A stretch of DNA of 64,000 bases, taken from NCBI RefSeq assembly GCF_022832435.1, contig NZ_JALHLF010000001.1, positions 74,795 to 138,794 on the forward strand. The letters are read 5' to 3'. Origin of the DNA: Novosphingobium organovorum (GTDB lineage Bacteria; Pseudomonadota; Alphaproteobacteria; Sphingomonadales; Sphingomonadaceae). Of this stretch, positions 17,687 to 32,221 are shown one piece after another. The notes under the pieces are model-generated. The model saw only the letters and a list, made by a program, of their open reading frames with translations. It searched no databases and had not been told where the DNA came from. Position numbers and translations under genes: made by a program. Positions within the stretch are counted from its first letter, which is position 1. Each line of letters begins with the position of its first letter.

Positions 17687-17853
17687 GGAAGGACACTTTC
17701 AGAACGCAGGGAACGGTCGAGCGGACCCGGTGCGAACCGGGGCGCTCCTGGCAAAGGCAGACGGCGCCCGGCGGAGGCGCACCAGTTGCGGCCAGGCCAG
17801 TTGCGAGAGGCCGGTTGTGGCAGGCGCGCCGCAGGGCCGCGCGCCCGGTTGGA

Positions 17854-19668
17854 TCATTCCTCCTCGAACAGCCCGGCAAGCTGTTCGATCATCGTGCCGC
17901 CAAGCTGCTCAGCGTCCATGATGGTCACCGCGCGGCGGTAGTAGCGGGTCACGTCATGCCCGATGCCGATCGCCACGAGCTGGATCGGCGACTTGCTCTC
18001 GATCCATTCGATGACCCGGCGAAGATGCGCCTCGAGATAGCCGGCCGAGTTCACCGAAAGGGTCGAATCGTCGACCGGCGCGCCATCCGAAATCACCATC
18101 AGGATGCGCCGGTCCTCGGTCCGCGCCAGCAGGCGTTCGTGCGCCCAGAGCAGCGCCTCGCCGTCGATGTTCTCCTTGAGCAGACCTTCGCGCATCATCA
18201 GGCCCAGGTTCTTGCGCGCGCGGCGCCAGGGCTCGTCCGCCTTCTTGTAGACGATGTGACGCAAGTCGTTGAGCCGGCCGGGATGCGCGGGCTTGCCGTT
18301 GGCCAGCCAGTGCTCGCGGCTCTGCCCACCCTTCCACGCGCGCGTCGTGAAGCCCAGGATCTCGACCTTGACCCCGCAGCGCTCGAGCGTGCGCGCCATG
18401 ACGTCCGCGCTGATCGCCGCGATCGAGATCGGCCGTCCACGCATCGAGCCCGAATTGTCGAGCAGGAGCGTGACCACCGTGTCCTTGAATTCGACGTCGC
18501 GCTCGATCTTGTAGGACAGCGACTGGCCGGGCGAGACCACCACCCGCGCCAGACGCGCGGCGTCGAGCAGGCCTTCCTCCTGGTCGAAATCCCACGACCG
18601 GTTCTGCTGCGCCATGAGCCGGCGCTGGAGACGGTTGGCAAGCCGGGTCACGACGCCCTGCAACCCCTTGAGCTGGGCATCGAGATAAGCGCGCAGGCGC
18701 GTCAGTTCGGCATCGTCGCACAGATCCGCCGCGCCAACGACCTCGTCGTAGGCGCTGGTGAAGACCTCGTAGTCGAAATCGGCGGGGATGTCGGTCCAGG
18801 GACGGTTGGGGCGCACGGGCATCATGCCCTCCTCGCCCTCGTCGCCGTCCTGGCCTTCCTCCATGTCGTCCGAAGCGTCGCCCTCGGCCTCGCTCTCGCC
18901 TTCGTTTTCACCGCGCTGGGGCTCAGCGGCCATTTCGGACGGCTGGGGCTGCTCGCCCTGGTCCTCGCCGTCCTGCTCTTCCTCGGTCTGCTCGTCGCCG
19001 GGATTGTCGTCCATGTCCTCGGGCGGCATCTCGGTCGGCTCGAGTTTGGTCAGTTCCAGGTGCTGGAGCATGTCGAGCGAAAGCGACTGGAAGGCGCGCT
19101 GATCCTCGATCGAACCGGCCAGCGCGTCGAAATCGCGCGCGGCCTTGCTCTCGATCCAGTTGCGCACCATCTCGACGCCCGGCCGGGCCACTTCGGGCAC
19201 CGGGTCGCCGGTCAGCCGCTCGCGCAGCAGCAGCGCCAGCGCCGAGGAAATCGGCACTTCGTCGGGCGCCTCGGCCCGCGCGATGGGATCGGTGGCGATC
19301 CGCGCCTCGAGCGCGGCATCGAGATTGGCGCGCATACCCGGATAGGCGTTGGCCCCCAGCGCTTCGTACCGCACCGTCTCGATCGCATCGAAGCAGGCGC
19401 GCGCCACCGGTTCGCTCGGCATCTCGTGCATGTGCGTCTTGTCGTTGTGATGGCGCAGCCGCAGCGCGAAACTGTCGGCCTGTCCCCGCGCGCGCATCGC
19501 CGCATCGCGCGGGACATTGCGTCCAGGCATGGGAATGCGGAACAGCGATCCCGTCGAACTGGGATTGTCGGCCGTCCAGTTGACCTCGACCTCGTTGTCC
19601 TGCGCGATGGCGCGCGAGGCGATGGCAAGGGCGGACTTGAAGCGATCTGCGGGGGATTCGTCGGACAT
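17854..19668 (-). CDS. cobT: Cobaltochelatase-type protein CobT
   Basis: 604 residues. The N-terminal domain is followed by an acidic Glu/Asp/Gln-rich linker at about residues 215-290. A C-terminal von Willebrand A domain carries the MIDAS sequence [10 protein letters not shown] near residue 400. CobT and the AAA+ protein CobS energise cobalt insertion by CobN in aerobic B12 synthesis. Neither CobS nor CobN is in the window, so the partner gene is elsewhere or the protein serves another chelatase-like role. The length is normal for the family. Confidence 0.93.
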   Translation of the reverse strand: MSDESPADRFKSALAIASRAIAQDNEVEVNWTADNPSSTGSLFRIPMPGRNVPRDAAMRARGQADSFALRLRHHNDKTHMHEMPSEPVARACFDAIETVRYEALGANAYPGMRANLDAALEARIATDPIARAEAPDEVPISSALALLLRERLTGDPVPEVARPGVEMVRNWIESKAARDFDALAGSIEDQRAFQSLSLDMLQHLELTKLEPTEMPPEDMDDNPGDEQTEEEQDGEDQGEQPQPSEMAAEPQRGENEGESEAEGDASDDMEEGQDGDEGEEGMMPVRPNRPWTDIPADFDYEVFTSAYDEVVGAADLCDDAELTRLRAYLDAQLKGLQGVVTRLANRLQRRLMAQQNRSWDFDQEEGLLDAARLARVVVSPGQSLSYKIERDVEFKDTVVTLLLDNSGSMRGRPISIAAISADVMARTLERCGVKVEILGFTTRAWKGGQSREHWLANGKPAHPGRLNDLRHIVYKKADEPWRRARKNLGLMMREGLLKENIDGEALLWAHERLLARTEDRRILMVISDGAPVDDSTLSVNSAGYLEAHLRRVIEWIESKSPIQLVAIGIGHDVTRYYRRAVTIMDAEQLGGTMIEQLAGLFEEE

Positions 19669-19892
19669 GATGCACGACAGCTAGCGCATCACGCCAAGCG
19701 CCTCAATGCGATTGCCCGCCAGACAATTGACCTTAAGCGGCGCGGGCCGCACGGGCATGGACTTCAGCCCGTGCGGCGAGGCACGCCCGCAGCAGCCTTT
19801 CCGCCTCGCCCCCGCCAGGGCTGCGCGAACAGGTCGCCCCAGAGCCATGCCCGCTGATGTGCGGCCGGGGGTCAGCGCTCAGCCGTCAGCGG

Positions 19893-20177
19893 CTAGACGC
19901 ACTTCTCGCCCGATCCCTGCCAGCGGCGACGATCGCTCGCGTCGATGACTTCGCCATCGATCGTGTCGCCGCGCACGCCAGTCAACCGGTCGTAGTCAGC
20001 AAAGGCCTTTTCGATGGCCTCGCGCTTTTCGAGGATGAGCGCGGCCACGCCGCTCGTCAAACCACCCTCATCGCCGACGCGACCCAGAATGGCGGCAATG
20101 TCGGCCACGATGGCCGTCGAGGCAGAAGTATGCAGATGCCCACGCTCATCGACGTAGGCCTCGATAATTCGAGCCAT
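19893..20177 (-). CDS. Uncharacterised 94-residue protein
   Basis: I do not recognise a family. The start at 20177 is set by a GGGGAG ribosome site 7 bases upstream. The protein is soluble, mainly helical and charged (ARIIEAYVDERGHLHTSAS at the start), with no membrane segment. A GC hairpin (20200-20217, 7-bp stem) lies in the leader just before the ribosome site. It is 224 bp upstream of cobT on the same strand. Confidence 0.6.
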   Translation of the reverse strand: MARIIEAYVDERGHLHTSASTAIVADIAAILGRVGDEGGLTSGVAALILEKREAIEKAFADYDRLTGVRGDTIDGEVIDASDRRRWQGSGEKCV

Positions 20178-20562
20178 AGGATGTCTCCCCATGTGCCAAG
20201 CCGGGGTGTTCCCCGGCACCGATGTTCTGCGACTCAGCCTGAATGCAGGAACAAGACTAGCACAGGATTGCGCCGGACGGGGCCTATCGGAGCTAGGCTT
20301 TACACATCGAAATCGAAGCGAGTTCTCCAAGCGCGGATTTTTGGAAGCGCTTTTAATAGGTTGACGCGCGTAGGCGGGAATCCCCTGTGGCCATGAAACA
20401 ACACAAGAGCGCCAAAGCCGGCCCTGTCCGACACGAAAAACGCCGGAGAATCGGGCTTTCGAACCCCATTCTCCGGCGCCTTCACCAGGTTTCTGATCCG
20501 AATGCGAACGACCCAGGCCCTAGCCCTCGCCATTCGCGTCCGAACCGGTCAGCAGGACCCGA
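20178..20562. other. 385-bp gap: leader hairpin and fsa terminator
   Basis: This gap holds the leader hairpin of the 94-residue gene (20200-20217) and the terminator of fsa (20441-20478). Short open frames cross it, but none has a ribosome site plus a plausible protein. I see nothing else. Confidence 0.4.
20434..20478 (-). terminator. Intrinsic terminator of fsa
   Basis: Read leftward, CGCCGGAGAAT and its complement (20478-20468 and 20451-20441) form an 11-bp stem, followed by TTTTTCG. It lies about 85 bp after the fsa stop. Confidence 0.8.
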
Positions 20563-21213
20563 TCAGATCGACTGTCCGGTTTTCGCCCAGTCGGCGAGGA
20601 AGCCCTCGATGCCCTTGTCGGTCAGCACGTGCTTGAACAGGCTGAGGATGACCTTGGGCGGCATCGTCGCCACGTCGGCGCCGATCTTTGCGCACTGGAG
20701 CAGGTGGATCGGATGGCGGATCGAGGCGGCGAGGATCTCGGTCTCGAACGCGTAGTTGTCGTAGATCACGCGGATGTCCTCGATCAGCTGGATGCCGTCG
20801 AAGCCGTTGTCGTCGTGACGGCCGATGAAGGGCGAAATGAAGCTCGCGCCCGCCTTGGCCGCGAGCAGCGCCTGGTTGGCCGAGAAGCACAGCGTGACGT
20901 TGACCATCGTGCCATCCGACGTCAGCGCCTTGCAGGTCTTGAGGCCATCGACGGTGAGCGGCACCTTGATGCACACGTTGTCGGCGATCTTGCGCAGGAT
21001 TTCCGCCTCGCGCATCATGCCCGCATGGTCGAGCGCGACGACTTCGGCGCTGACCGGACCATCGACGATTTCGCAGATTTCCTTGGTGACTTCCATGAAG
21101 TCACGCCCCGACTTGGCGATCAGCGAGGGGTTGGTGGTCACGCCATCGAGCAGGCCGGTGTCGGCCAGTTCCTTGATGTCGGCGATTTCGGCGGTGTCGA
21201 CGAAGAATTTCAT
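20563..21213 (-). CDS. fsa: Transaldolase-like fructose-6-phosphate aldolase
   Basis: 216-residue class I aldolase of the small FSA/TalC transaldolase group, which moves or cleaves C3 units in pentose phosphate metabolism. It begins [20 protein letters not shown] and carries [14 protein letters not shown]. The Schiff-base lysine lies in [17 protein letters not shown], and the domain ends with [12 protein letters not shown]. The length is typical of FSA. Many such proteins are transaldolases in practice. It has its own terminator downstream. Confidence 0.92.
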   Translation of the reverse strand: MKFFVDTAEIADIKELADTGLLDGVTTNPSLIAKSGRDFMEVTKEICEIVDGPVSAEVVALDHAGMMREAEILRKIADNVCIKVPLTVDGLKTCKALTSDGTMVNVTLCFSANQALLAAKAGASFISPFIGRHDDNGFDGIQLIEDIRVIYDNYAFETEILAASIRHPIHLLQCAKIGADVATMPPKVILSLFKHVLTDKGIEGFLADWAKTGQSI

Positions 21214-21353
21214 GGGAATATCCTGACTGGGCCGGGCTGCCGGCTGGCCTTGAGCCAGACCGGAACGGTATTGCCACGGCGCGGTGGGCCTTAGCGCTTG
21301 GGCGATTCTGCGCAGCCCTATAGGCGCACCGCTGGCCCGCGGCTAGGCCCTGA

Positions 21354-21389
21354 AATCGGCGCGGCAATCGGCGCTGCAATCGGCGCTGC
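21354..21389. repeat. Three tandem copies of a 12-mer (AATCGGCGCKGC)
   Basis: Copies start at 21354, 21366 and 21378. The first differs at one base. The array lies in the gap just after the stop of the leftward lipoprotein gene. It is probably a slippage product. Confidence 0.6.
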
Positions 21390-21398
21390 GGCGCAGCG

Positions 21399-22439
21399 TC
21401 AGGCGCCGCGCCCTTCGAGCGCGAACTCGCTGCGCCTGACGCGCTGCCAGATCGCGGCGTCGGTGGCATCGGCGATCTGCGCCGCCAGCGCCGCGCGCGC
21501 GCCGGTGTCGAGCGTCTTGAGACAGCCCATCACCGCCGGATCGCGCGAAGCTGTCAGCGCGGTATAGATACGCTCCTGCAACGTGTTGACCGACGCGCTG
21601 CCCAGCGTGCGGTGAACGAAATCGGTCACCGGCATCTGGCCCTTGAACTTTTCCTGACCGTACTTCATCGGCACTTCCTCGGCCGCCTCGGCGAGGAACG
21701 GCTCCATACTCAGCGCCGCAGCATAGGCCACCTGATTGATCGCGCGCTGAAGCGCCTCGTCCTGACCGCGTACCGCCAGGGAACCGGCCAATGAAACGGG
21801 CAGCGGCAGGCGCGAGGCACCATTCCAGAACCCGCCACTGGCGCGCAGCGCGGCAAAGGCCTGATCGACCGAAGCCTGAAGCAGCTTGCGCCCCTTGAGC
21901 CCCTTGGCGCCGACGTAGATATTGTTCTTCGCGCGCGCCGCCTCGCTGCGGCGCAGCTGCGCCAGGCGTGCTTTTTCTGCCTTTTGCTGTGCCTTGCGCG
22001 CCTGCGCCGCCGCGCGGGCCTCGGCCACCACTTGCGCGGTCTCGTTCGCCGGACGCCGGGTCTTCACCGGCTTGCCCTCGGACGCACCCTGTGGCGCGGA
22101 CAAGGCCAGCGCGTCCTCGCCGGCCTGCGGCGCCGTCACGGTCGGCGTTGCGGTTTCCCGCGCGGTGGGCGCGGAAGGCGCCGCCGCCGCACGTTCGTCC
22201 TTGCGCCCGCGCGCGCTGTCACCGGCCGCATCCAGCGCACTGCGCGCCTCGTAAGCCTTGATCGATTCGTCCGAATGGAGGAGCGACTTGCATCCCGAAA
22301 GCGCGCCGAGCGCGATCAGCGCACACCCGCCGATCAGCGCGCTGCGCAGGAAGCCTCTACCGCCGCGAACCGCGCCCGGCACCGCGGCAACGCCCCTGCA
22401 GAGCGCACCGCGCGCCAGCCCATTCGAATACACCTGCAT
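21399..22439 (-). CDS. Putative lipoprotein with a DUF4197-like C-terminal domain
   Basis: 346 residues. A basic N-terminus and hydrophobic stretch end in the lipobox LSGC near residue 50, so the protein is probably lipidated and exported. An Ala/Arg/Lys-rich linker spans about residues 60-165. The C-terminal domain has GRKLLQASVDQAFAALRASG followed by SRLPLPVSL, which resembles DUF4197 proteins. I am only moderately sure of that family. A GAAGGTG site lies upstream of the ATG at 22439. Confidence 0.65.
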   Translation of the reverse strand: MQVYSNGLARGALCRGVAAVPGAVRGGRGFLRSALIGGCALIALGALSGCKSLLHSDESIKAYEARSALDAAGDSARGRKDERAAAAPSAPTARETATPTVTAPQAGEDALALSAPQGASEGKPVKTRRPANETAQVVAEARAAAQARKAQQKAEKARLAQLRRSEAARAKNNIYVGAKGLKGRKLLQASVDQAFAALRASGGFWNGASRLPLPVSLAGSLAVRGQDEALQRAINQVAYAAALSMEPFLAEAAEEVPMKYGQEKFKGQMPVTDFVHRTLGSASVNTLQERIYTALTASRDPAVMGCLKTLDTGARAALAAQIADATDAAIWQRVRRSEFALEGRGA

Positions 22440-22635
22440 GTTCGCACACCTTCAATTCTAAGAATATTCAGAAACAAGCGCTAGGCACGCCACGTAACAC
22501 AGGTGTTCCAGCTCTTTTGCAGTAACGTTACCAGAGCACGCAGGCCACTGTTTCCATGCGATCGCGGCGCCATCCCCAACTGCGCGCCCCTCGTGCCTTT
22601 TCGACCGCGCATCACCATGCCTATATGCAAGCGCG

Positions 22636-24813
22636 ATGTCCCGTGTCCGTCTCCTCGTCTTTAACGCCGCGCTGGGCGTACTCGACTACCGCGTGCCCGA
22701 GGGAATGACACTCGCGCCGGGCAGTGTGGTGATCGCCCCCCTCGGCCCCCGGCAGGTGCTCGGCGTGGTGTGGGAGCCCGAACGGCTGCCCGGCATCGAC
22801 GTGCCCGAAGCCAAGCTGCGCAACATCCTCGAGGTCCTGCCGGTCCCACCGCTCAAGGCCGAGTTGCGCCGCCTGATCGAATGGACGGCCGACTATTACT
22901 GCGCCCCGCTGTCCTCGGTCGCCCGCATGGCGCTAGGCTCGATGGCGGCGCTGCGCGGCGGCGGGACGACCACCGAATACCGCCTGACCGGGGTCGAGCC
23001 CACCCGCCTCACCCCCCAGCGCGCCGCCGCGCTCGACGCGCTCCAGCACGAGCAGGCCTCGATCCGCGAACTCGCCGAACGCGCCTCGGTTTCCGAAGGC
23101 GTGCTGCGCGGGATGGTCGGCGCCGGATTGCTCGAAGCGGTCACCGTCGATCTCGACAAGCCCTACCCGCGCGCCGACACCGCGCACCACGTGCCCCGGC
23201 TCAACGAGGAACAGCGCCGCGCCGCCGACGCCTTCATCGAGGCCGTCCACGCCGACCGGTTCACCCCCTTCCTGCTCGACGGGGTGACTGGCTCGGGCAA
23301 GACCGAGACTTATTTCGAAGCCGTCGCCGCCGCGCTCGACGCGGGCAAGCAGGTGCTCGTGCTCCTGCCCGAGATTGCGCTGACCGAAAACTTCCTGCGC
23401 CGTTTTGAAGAGCGCTTTGGCGTCGCGCCGATCCAGTGGCATTCCTCGCTCAAGGCGAGCGAGCGGCGGCGGGCCTGGCGCGCGATCGTCAACGGCCCGG
23501 CGAAAGGCGGCGCGCAAGTCGTCGTCGGCGCGCGCTCGGCCTTGTTCCTGCCTTATGCGCGCCTCGGCCTCATCGTCGTCGACGAGGCGCACGAAGTCTC
23601 GTTCAAGCAGGACGACGGGGTGCGCTACAACGCGCGCGACGTCGCGGTGATCCGGGCCCGCTTCGAAAAGGCGCCGGTCATCCTTGCCAGCGCCACGCCC
23701 GCGCTGGAATCGATGCAGCTCGCCGAAACCGGGGTCTATCGCAAGATCGAACTCGCCGCGCGCTTCGGCGGCGCCCAGCTGCCCGACATCCGCATCGTCG
23801 ACTTGCGCAAGGAAGTGCCCGAGCGCGGCCGCTGGCTCGCCCCCTCGCTGGTCGCCGAGATGAAGACCCGGCTGGAGCGCGGCGAACAGTCGCTGCTGTT
23901 CCTCAACCGGCGCGGCTACGCCCCGCTCACCTTGTGCCGCAACTGCGGCCACCGCTTCCAGTGCGCGCACTGCACCGCCTGGCTAGTCGAGCACCGCTTT
24001 ACCCAGCGCCTTGCCTGCCACCACTGCGGCCACGAGGAGCCCGTGCCCGACGCCTGCCCCGAATGCGGCGCGAAGGACTGCCTCGTCGCCTGTGGCCCCG
24101 GCGTTGAGCGCATTGCCGACGAAGTGGCCGAGATCCTGCCCGAGGCGCGCACCGCGCTGATTACCTCGGACACCATGAACAGCCCCGAGGCGATCGCCGA
24201 ATTCGTCGCCAAGGCCGAGGGCAAGGCGATCGACGTGATCGTCGGCACCCAGCTCGTCACCAAGGGCTACCATTTCCCCGAACTCACGCTGGTCGGCGTG
24301 GTCGACGCTGATCTTGGCCTTGAGGGCGGCGACCTGCGCGCGGCCGAGCGGACCTACCAGCAGGTCGCCCAGGTCGCCGGACGCGCCGGGCGCGGCGAAA
24401 AGCCGGGCGAAGTGCTGATCCAGACCCGCCACCCCGAGGCGCCCGTCATCGCCGCGCTGGCGGCGGGCGACCGCGACGCTTTCTACGCCGCCGAAACCGA
24501 AGCACGCCGCGACGCCGGTGCGCCGCCGTTCGGCCGCTGGGCGGCGATCATCGTCTCTTCCGAAGATCTCACCGAAGCGCGCGACGCCGCGCGCGCGATC
24601 GGCGGCACCGCGCCCGACCTGCCCGACATGCTGGTGCTTGGCCCTGCCCCAGCCCCGCTTTCGCTGCTGCGCGGACGCCACCGCTTTCGCCTGCTCATCA
24701 ACGCGCGCCGCTCGGCCGAACTGCAAAAGATTCTGCGCCAGTGGCTCGAGCCCCTGCAGTTCCCACGCGGCGTTCGGGTCAACATCGACGTCGACCCCTA
24801 CAGTTTCGTCTGA
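22636..24813 (+). CDS. priA: Primosomal protein N' (PriA helicase)
   Basis: 725-residue superfamily 2 helicase that restarts stalled forks. Walker [13 protein letters not shown] is near residue 216 and the DEAH box [15 protein letters not shown] near residue 317. The zinc-binding cysteine clusters [13 protein letters not shown] and [22 protein letters not shown] follow. The C-terminal motifs [14 protein letters not shown] and [16 protein letters not shown] are intact. It stands alone, 469 bp before the ATP synthase operon on the same strand. Confidence 0.96.
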   Translation: MSRVRLLVFNAALGVLDYRVPEGMTLAPGSVVIAPLGPRQVLGVVWEPERLPGIDVPEAKLRNILEVLPVPPLKAELRRLIEWTADYYCAPLSSVARMALGSMAALRGGGTTTEYRLTGVEPTRLTPQRAAALDALQHEQASIRELAERASVSEGVLRGMVGAGLLEAVTVDLDKPYPRADTAHHVPRLNEEQRRAADAFIEAVHADRFTPFLLDGVTGSGKTETYFEAVAAALDAGKQVLVLLPEIALTENFLRRFEERFGVAPIQWHSSLKASERRRAWRAIVNGPAKGGAQVVVGARSALFLPYARLGLIVVDEAHEVSFKQDDGVRYNARDVAVIRARFEKAPVILASATPALESMQLAETGVYRKIELAARFGGAQLPDIRIVDLRKEVPERGRWLAPSLVAEMKTRLERGEQSLLFLNRRGYAPLTLCRNCGHRFQCAHCTAWLVEHRFTQRLACHHCGHEEPVPDACPECGAKDCLVACGPGVERIADEVAEILPEARTALITSDTMNSPEAIAEFVAKAEGKAIDVIVGTQLVTKGYHFPELTLVGVVDADLGLEGGDLRAAERTYQQVAQVAGRAGRGEKPGEVLIQTRHPEAPVIAALAAGDRDAFYAAETEARRDAGAPPFGRWAAIIVSSEDLTEARDAARAIGGTAPDLPDMLVLGPAPAPLSLLRGRHRFRLLINARRSAELQKILRQWLEPLQFPRGVRVNIDVDPYSFV

Positions 24814-25282
24814 AGGCCTTTCGCGCGACAGCCACCCACCTTCTTGCGAATCCTCCTCGCAAGTGCTGCGCGCCCTGTTGGACAAAAGAACGAGACCGCG
24901 CGATGAGGCCCACCCTCACCGGACGCCAGAGGTGAAATTCAACGCCGCCCAATTTCTCCTGACGCAACTGCAAAACACGACCGCGCAACACAACTTCCAC
25001 CGTGTAATTGCGTACGTTTTACAGCGATTGCCGCAAGGCTTCTCAACACCTTCGGACCCTTGGCAAGGCTCTTTGCACCGTGTTACTGTGAACGCTATCT
25101 TTAAACCCCGCGCGCGCAGGTGTGAGCTCCCCCCCGCCACGACTTCGCGCACAAGCCTCTCGGCGCACCTTGCATCGTCGCACTATCGTCGCTATGCGCG
25201 CCCCGTCTGCAGGCCGGGGGGACTTGCTTTTCAAGTTTCCCTATCAGTGCCTCAGCCCACCCGATGTAAGGATAGGACACGC
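24814..25282 (+). other. 469-bp gap before the ATP synthase operon
   Basis: A small hairpin (CTTGCGA/TCGCAAG at 24842-24862) follows priA without a T-run. Further on is a promoter-like element at 25073-25101, then a leader of about 175 nt before atpH. I found no gene in it. Confidence 0.45.
25073..25101 (+). promoter_or_regulatory. Predicted promoter of the atpHAGDC operon
   Basis: TTGCAC (25073-25078), a 17-bp spacer and TATCTT (25096-25101). It is the best sigma-70-like match upstream of atpH. The long leader has no riboswitch fold I recognise. Confidence 0.4.
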
Positions 25283-27393
<2,111 letters not shown>

Positions 27394-27404
27394 GCCTTTG
27401 CGTC

Positions 27405-27480
27405 GCCCCGGTGAAAGCCGGGGCCGCACCCGGCAAGGCGAGAAGTCTGGCCGCACACGATCCCGGCTCACCGCCGGGAT
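27405..27480. repeat. REP-like pair of hairpins between atpA and atpG
   Basis: Hairpins GCCCCGG/CCGGGGC (27405-27424) and ATCCCGGC/GCCGGGAT (27460-27480) resemble the bacterial interspersed palindromes with CCCGGC/GCCGGG arms found in many alphaproteobacteria. They lie inside an operon and could change mRNA stability between the two genes. Confidence 0.55.
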
Positions 27481-27499
27481 GACGAATGGAGAAAATTGA

Positions 27500-29864
<2,365 letters not shown>

Positions 29865-29867
29865 GCC

Positions 29868-30125
29868 ATGGCGCTGCACTTCGAACTCGTCACGCCGGCC
29901 AAGCTCGTTCGTTCCGAAGAGGTCCACATGGTGGTCGTCCCCGGCACCGAAGGCGAGTTTGGCGTGCTGGCAGGCCACGCGCCCTTCATGTCGACCGTCG
30001 CGGACGGCGCGCTCAAGGTCTACAAGACTGAGAACGCCGCGCCCGAAGAGATCGTAATCTCGGGTGGTTTCGCCGAAGTCGGCGACAAGGGCCTGACCGT
30101 CCTGGCCGAGCACGTCGAAGGCTGA
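29868..30125 (+). CDS. atpC: ATP synthase F1 subunit epsilon, short form
   Basis: 85 residues, covering only the N-terminal beta-sandwich ([21 protein letters not shown] to [19 protein letters not shown]). The C-terminal helical hairpin that makes E. coli epsilon about 138 residues and inhibits ATP hydrolysis is absent. The stop is followed directly by a strong terminator, so it does not look like a frameshift. It is the last gene of the operon, 3 bp after atpD. Confidence 0.93.
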   Translation: MALHFELVTPAKLVRSEEVHMVVVPGTEGEFGVLAGHAPFMSTVADGALKVYKTENAAPEEIVISGGFAEVGDKGLTVLAEHVEG

Positions 30126-30144
30126 TCGCCTTCGCATATCGTCC

Positions 30145-30186
30145 ATGAAAAGGGGCGCCCCGCTTCGGCCGGGCGCCCTTTTTTCA
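30145..30186 (+). terminator. Intrinsic terminator of the ATP synthase operon
   Basis: AAGGGGCGCCC pairs with GGGCGCCCTT around a GC-rich loop and is followed by a run of T residues. It is about 20 bp after the atpC stop. Confidence 0.9.
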
Positions 30187-30219
30187 TGACTCATGCACAC
30201 GCTCCGAGCGCACCACCGC

Positions 30220-30519
30220 TCAGCGGCGCTTGCGCGTCGGCGCGTGGAAGTCGGCTGGCTTGTCCGCGATCCAGGCGAGAAAGCGCGCGATCTCCACGCG
30301 CTCGCGCAGCCTCGCCACATCACCGCCGATGCGCGCCAGTTCGGCGTTGGCAAAGCTAGCGTGCAGCGTGCGATGGCAGATCCGATGGACGGGCTCGGTC
30401 GTGCGCCCGCCCCGACTTTTGGGCACCGGATGGTGCCACTCGATCCGACGGCCGAGCGCGCGGCCGCACAGCCAGCACGGAATTTGCGCGAGGTCCTCCA
30501 TGGCCTGAGAGATAGGCAT
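30220..30519 (-). CDS. HNH endonuclease family protein
   Basis: 99 residues from the ATG at 30519, which has an AAAGG ribosome site 8-9 bases upstream. The zinc/HNH region reads CWLCGRALGRRIEWHHPVP, then SRGG and VHRICHRTLHA, close to an HNH nuclease core. The rest is a short charged helical tail. Its function is unknown. It is convergent with the atp operon and stands alone. A longer start at 30561 is possible. Confidence 0.75.
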   Translation of the reverse strand: MPISQAMEDLAQIPCWLCGRALGRRIEWHHPVPKSRGGRTTEPVHRICHRTLHASFANAELARIGGDVARLRERVEIARFLAWIADKPADFHAPTRKRR

Positions 30520-30653
30520 CGGACAAACCTTTGCACAAGGGTGGCAAACGCGCAGCCCCATTAGGAAGTTATCAAAGTTTCAACCTTAACCTCGGCCCTT
30601 GAATGAAGATTTCGCCCGGCCACGTCCGGGTGCGGACAGGGTTGAACAAGACG

Positions 30654-32177
30654 ATGACGGCATTCGGGCGGCGTAGCGGAATGGGCGGCTTGGGCCAGGG
30701 CACGCGCCCGGCGTTCGGCGTTGCCAAACCGCTCAAGGGCACGGCTGCGGGCCTGGAGGGCAAGGCCTCGGGCGCGCCGGTTCCGGGCGGAGACGCCTTT
30801 CCACCCCTGCCCGGCGCCGATGGCGCCCCGAGCAAGCAGAACCTGCGCGACGATGCCATGACGCGCCTCGCCGACCGCGCCAACGCGATCCACGAAACGC
30901 AGGAGCAGGACAGCTTCGAAGCCTCGATCCACAAGATCAAGGAACAGGTCCTGCCCCGCCTGCTCGAACGCGTCGACCCCGAAGCCGCCGCGACGCTCAC
31001 CAAGGACGAGCTGTCCGAGGAATTCCGCCCGATCATCATCGAGGTCCTCGCCGAGCTCAAGATCACCTTCAACCGCCGCGAGCAGTTCGCGCTCGAGAAG
31101 GTGCTGATCGACGAATTGCTCGGCTTCGGTCCGCTGGAGGAACTGCTCAACGATCCCGACGTGTCGGACATCATGGTCAACGGGCCCAACCAGACCTACA
31201 TCGAAAAGAAGGGCAAGCTGCAGCTGGCGGGCACCAAGTTCCGCGACGAGCAGCACCTGTTCCAGATCGCCCAGCGCATCGTCAACCAGGTCGGTCGCCG
31301 CGTCGACCAGACCACGCCTCTGGCTGACGCGCGCCTCAAGGACGGCAGCCGCGTCAACGTGATCGTGCCGCCACTGTCGCTGCGCGGCACCGCGATCTCG
31401 ATTCGTAAGTTCTCCGAAAAGCCGATCACCATCGACATGCTCAAGGACTTCGGCTCGATGTCCGAAAAGATGGCGACTGCGCTCAAGATCGCGGGCGCGT
31501 GCCGCATGAACATCGTCATTTCGGGCGGCACGGGCTCTGGCAAGACGACGATGCTCAACGCGCTGTCCAAGATGATCGATCCGGGCGAGCGCGTGCTGAC
31601 GATCGAGGACGCGGCCGAACTGCGCCTGCAGCAGCCGCACTGGCTGCCGCTCGAAACGCGCCCCCCCAACCTTGAAGGCCAGGGCGCGATCACCATCGGC
31701 GATCTCGTCAAGAACGCGCTGCGTATGCGTCCCGACCGTATCATCCTGGGCGAAATTCGCGGTGCGGAGTGCTTCGACCTGCTCGCCGCGATGAACACCG
31801 GCCACGACGGTTCGATGTGTACGCTCCACGCCAACTCCCCGCGCGAATGCCTGGGGCGTATGGAAAACATGATCCTGATGGGCGACATCAAGATCCCCAA
31901 GGAAGCGATCAGCCGCCAGATTGCGGAGTCGGTCGACATCATCGTTCAGGTCAAGCGCCTGCGCGACGGTTCGCGCCGCACCACCAACATCACCGAGGTC
32001 ATCGGGATGGAGGGCGACGTGATCGTAACGCAGGAACTGTTCAAGTTCGAGTATCTCGACGAGACCGACGACGGCAAGATCCTGGGCGAATTCCGCGCCT
32101 CGGGCCTGCGCCCCTACACCCTCGAAAAGGCCCGCCAGTTCGGCTTCGACCAGGCCTATCTCGAAGCCTGCCTGTAA
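30654..32177 (+). CDS. cpaF: CpaF-family secretion ATPase
   Basis: 507 residues. Walker A GGTGSGKT is at residues 291-298, with the Asp box (VLTIEDAAELRL), Walker B (PDRIILGEIRGAE) and His box (NTGHDGSMCTLHANSP) following. CpaF/TadA powers assembly of Flp-type (tad) pili at the inner membrane. No other tad/cpa gene is in the window. The N-terminal 60 residues are low-complexity Gly/Pro/Ala. I chose the ATG at 30654 because the protein then begins TAFGRRSG, like relatives. 30603 is an alternative. Confidence 0.9.
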   Translation: MTAFGRRSGMGGLGQGTRPAFGVAKPLKGTAAGLEGKASGAPVPGGDAFPPLPGADGAPSKQNLRDDAMTRLADRANAIHETQEQDSFEASIHKIKEQVLPRLLERVDPEAAATLTKDELSEEFRPIIIEVLAELKITFNRREQFALEKVLIDELLGFGPLEELLNDPDVSDIMVNGPNQTYIEKKGKLQLAGTKFRDEQHLFQIAQRIVNQVGRRVDQTTPLADARLKDGSRVNVIVPPLSLRGTAISIRKFSEKPITIDMLKDFGSMSEKMATALKIAGACRMNIVISGGTGSGKTTMLNALSKMIDPGERVLTIEDAAELRLQQPHWLPLETRPPNLEGQGAITIGDLVKNALRMRPDRIILGEIRGAECFDLLAAMNTGHDGSMCTLHANSPRECLGRMENMILMGDIKIPKEAISRQIAESVDIIVQVKRLRDGSRRTTNITEVIGMEGDVIVTQELFKFEYLDETDDGKILGEFRASGLRPYTLEKARQFGFDQAYLEACL

Positions 32178-32185
32178 GGCTCCGA

Positions 32186-32213
32186 CAGGGGCGACCGGCT
32201 CGGGCCGCCCCTG
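32186..32213. terminator. Hairpin between convergent cpaF and SDR genes
   Basis: CAGGGGCG (32186-32193) pairs with CGCCCCTG (32206-32213). It lies in the 44-bp gap between two stop codons and fits a bidirectional terminator. Confidence 0.55.
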
Positions 32214-32221
32214 CTTCTGCC

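Noticed and set aside
17815..19857. A long rightward open frame opposite cobT
   Set aside because: Low-complexity His/Arg/Val product, antisense to a clear vWA-domain gene.
20387..20755. Rightward open frame in the fsa downstream region
   Set aside because: It is made of the fsa terminator and the antisense of fsa.
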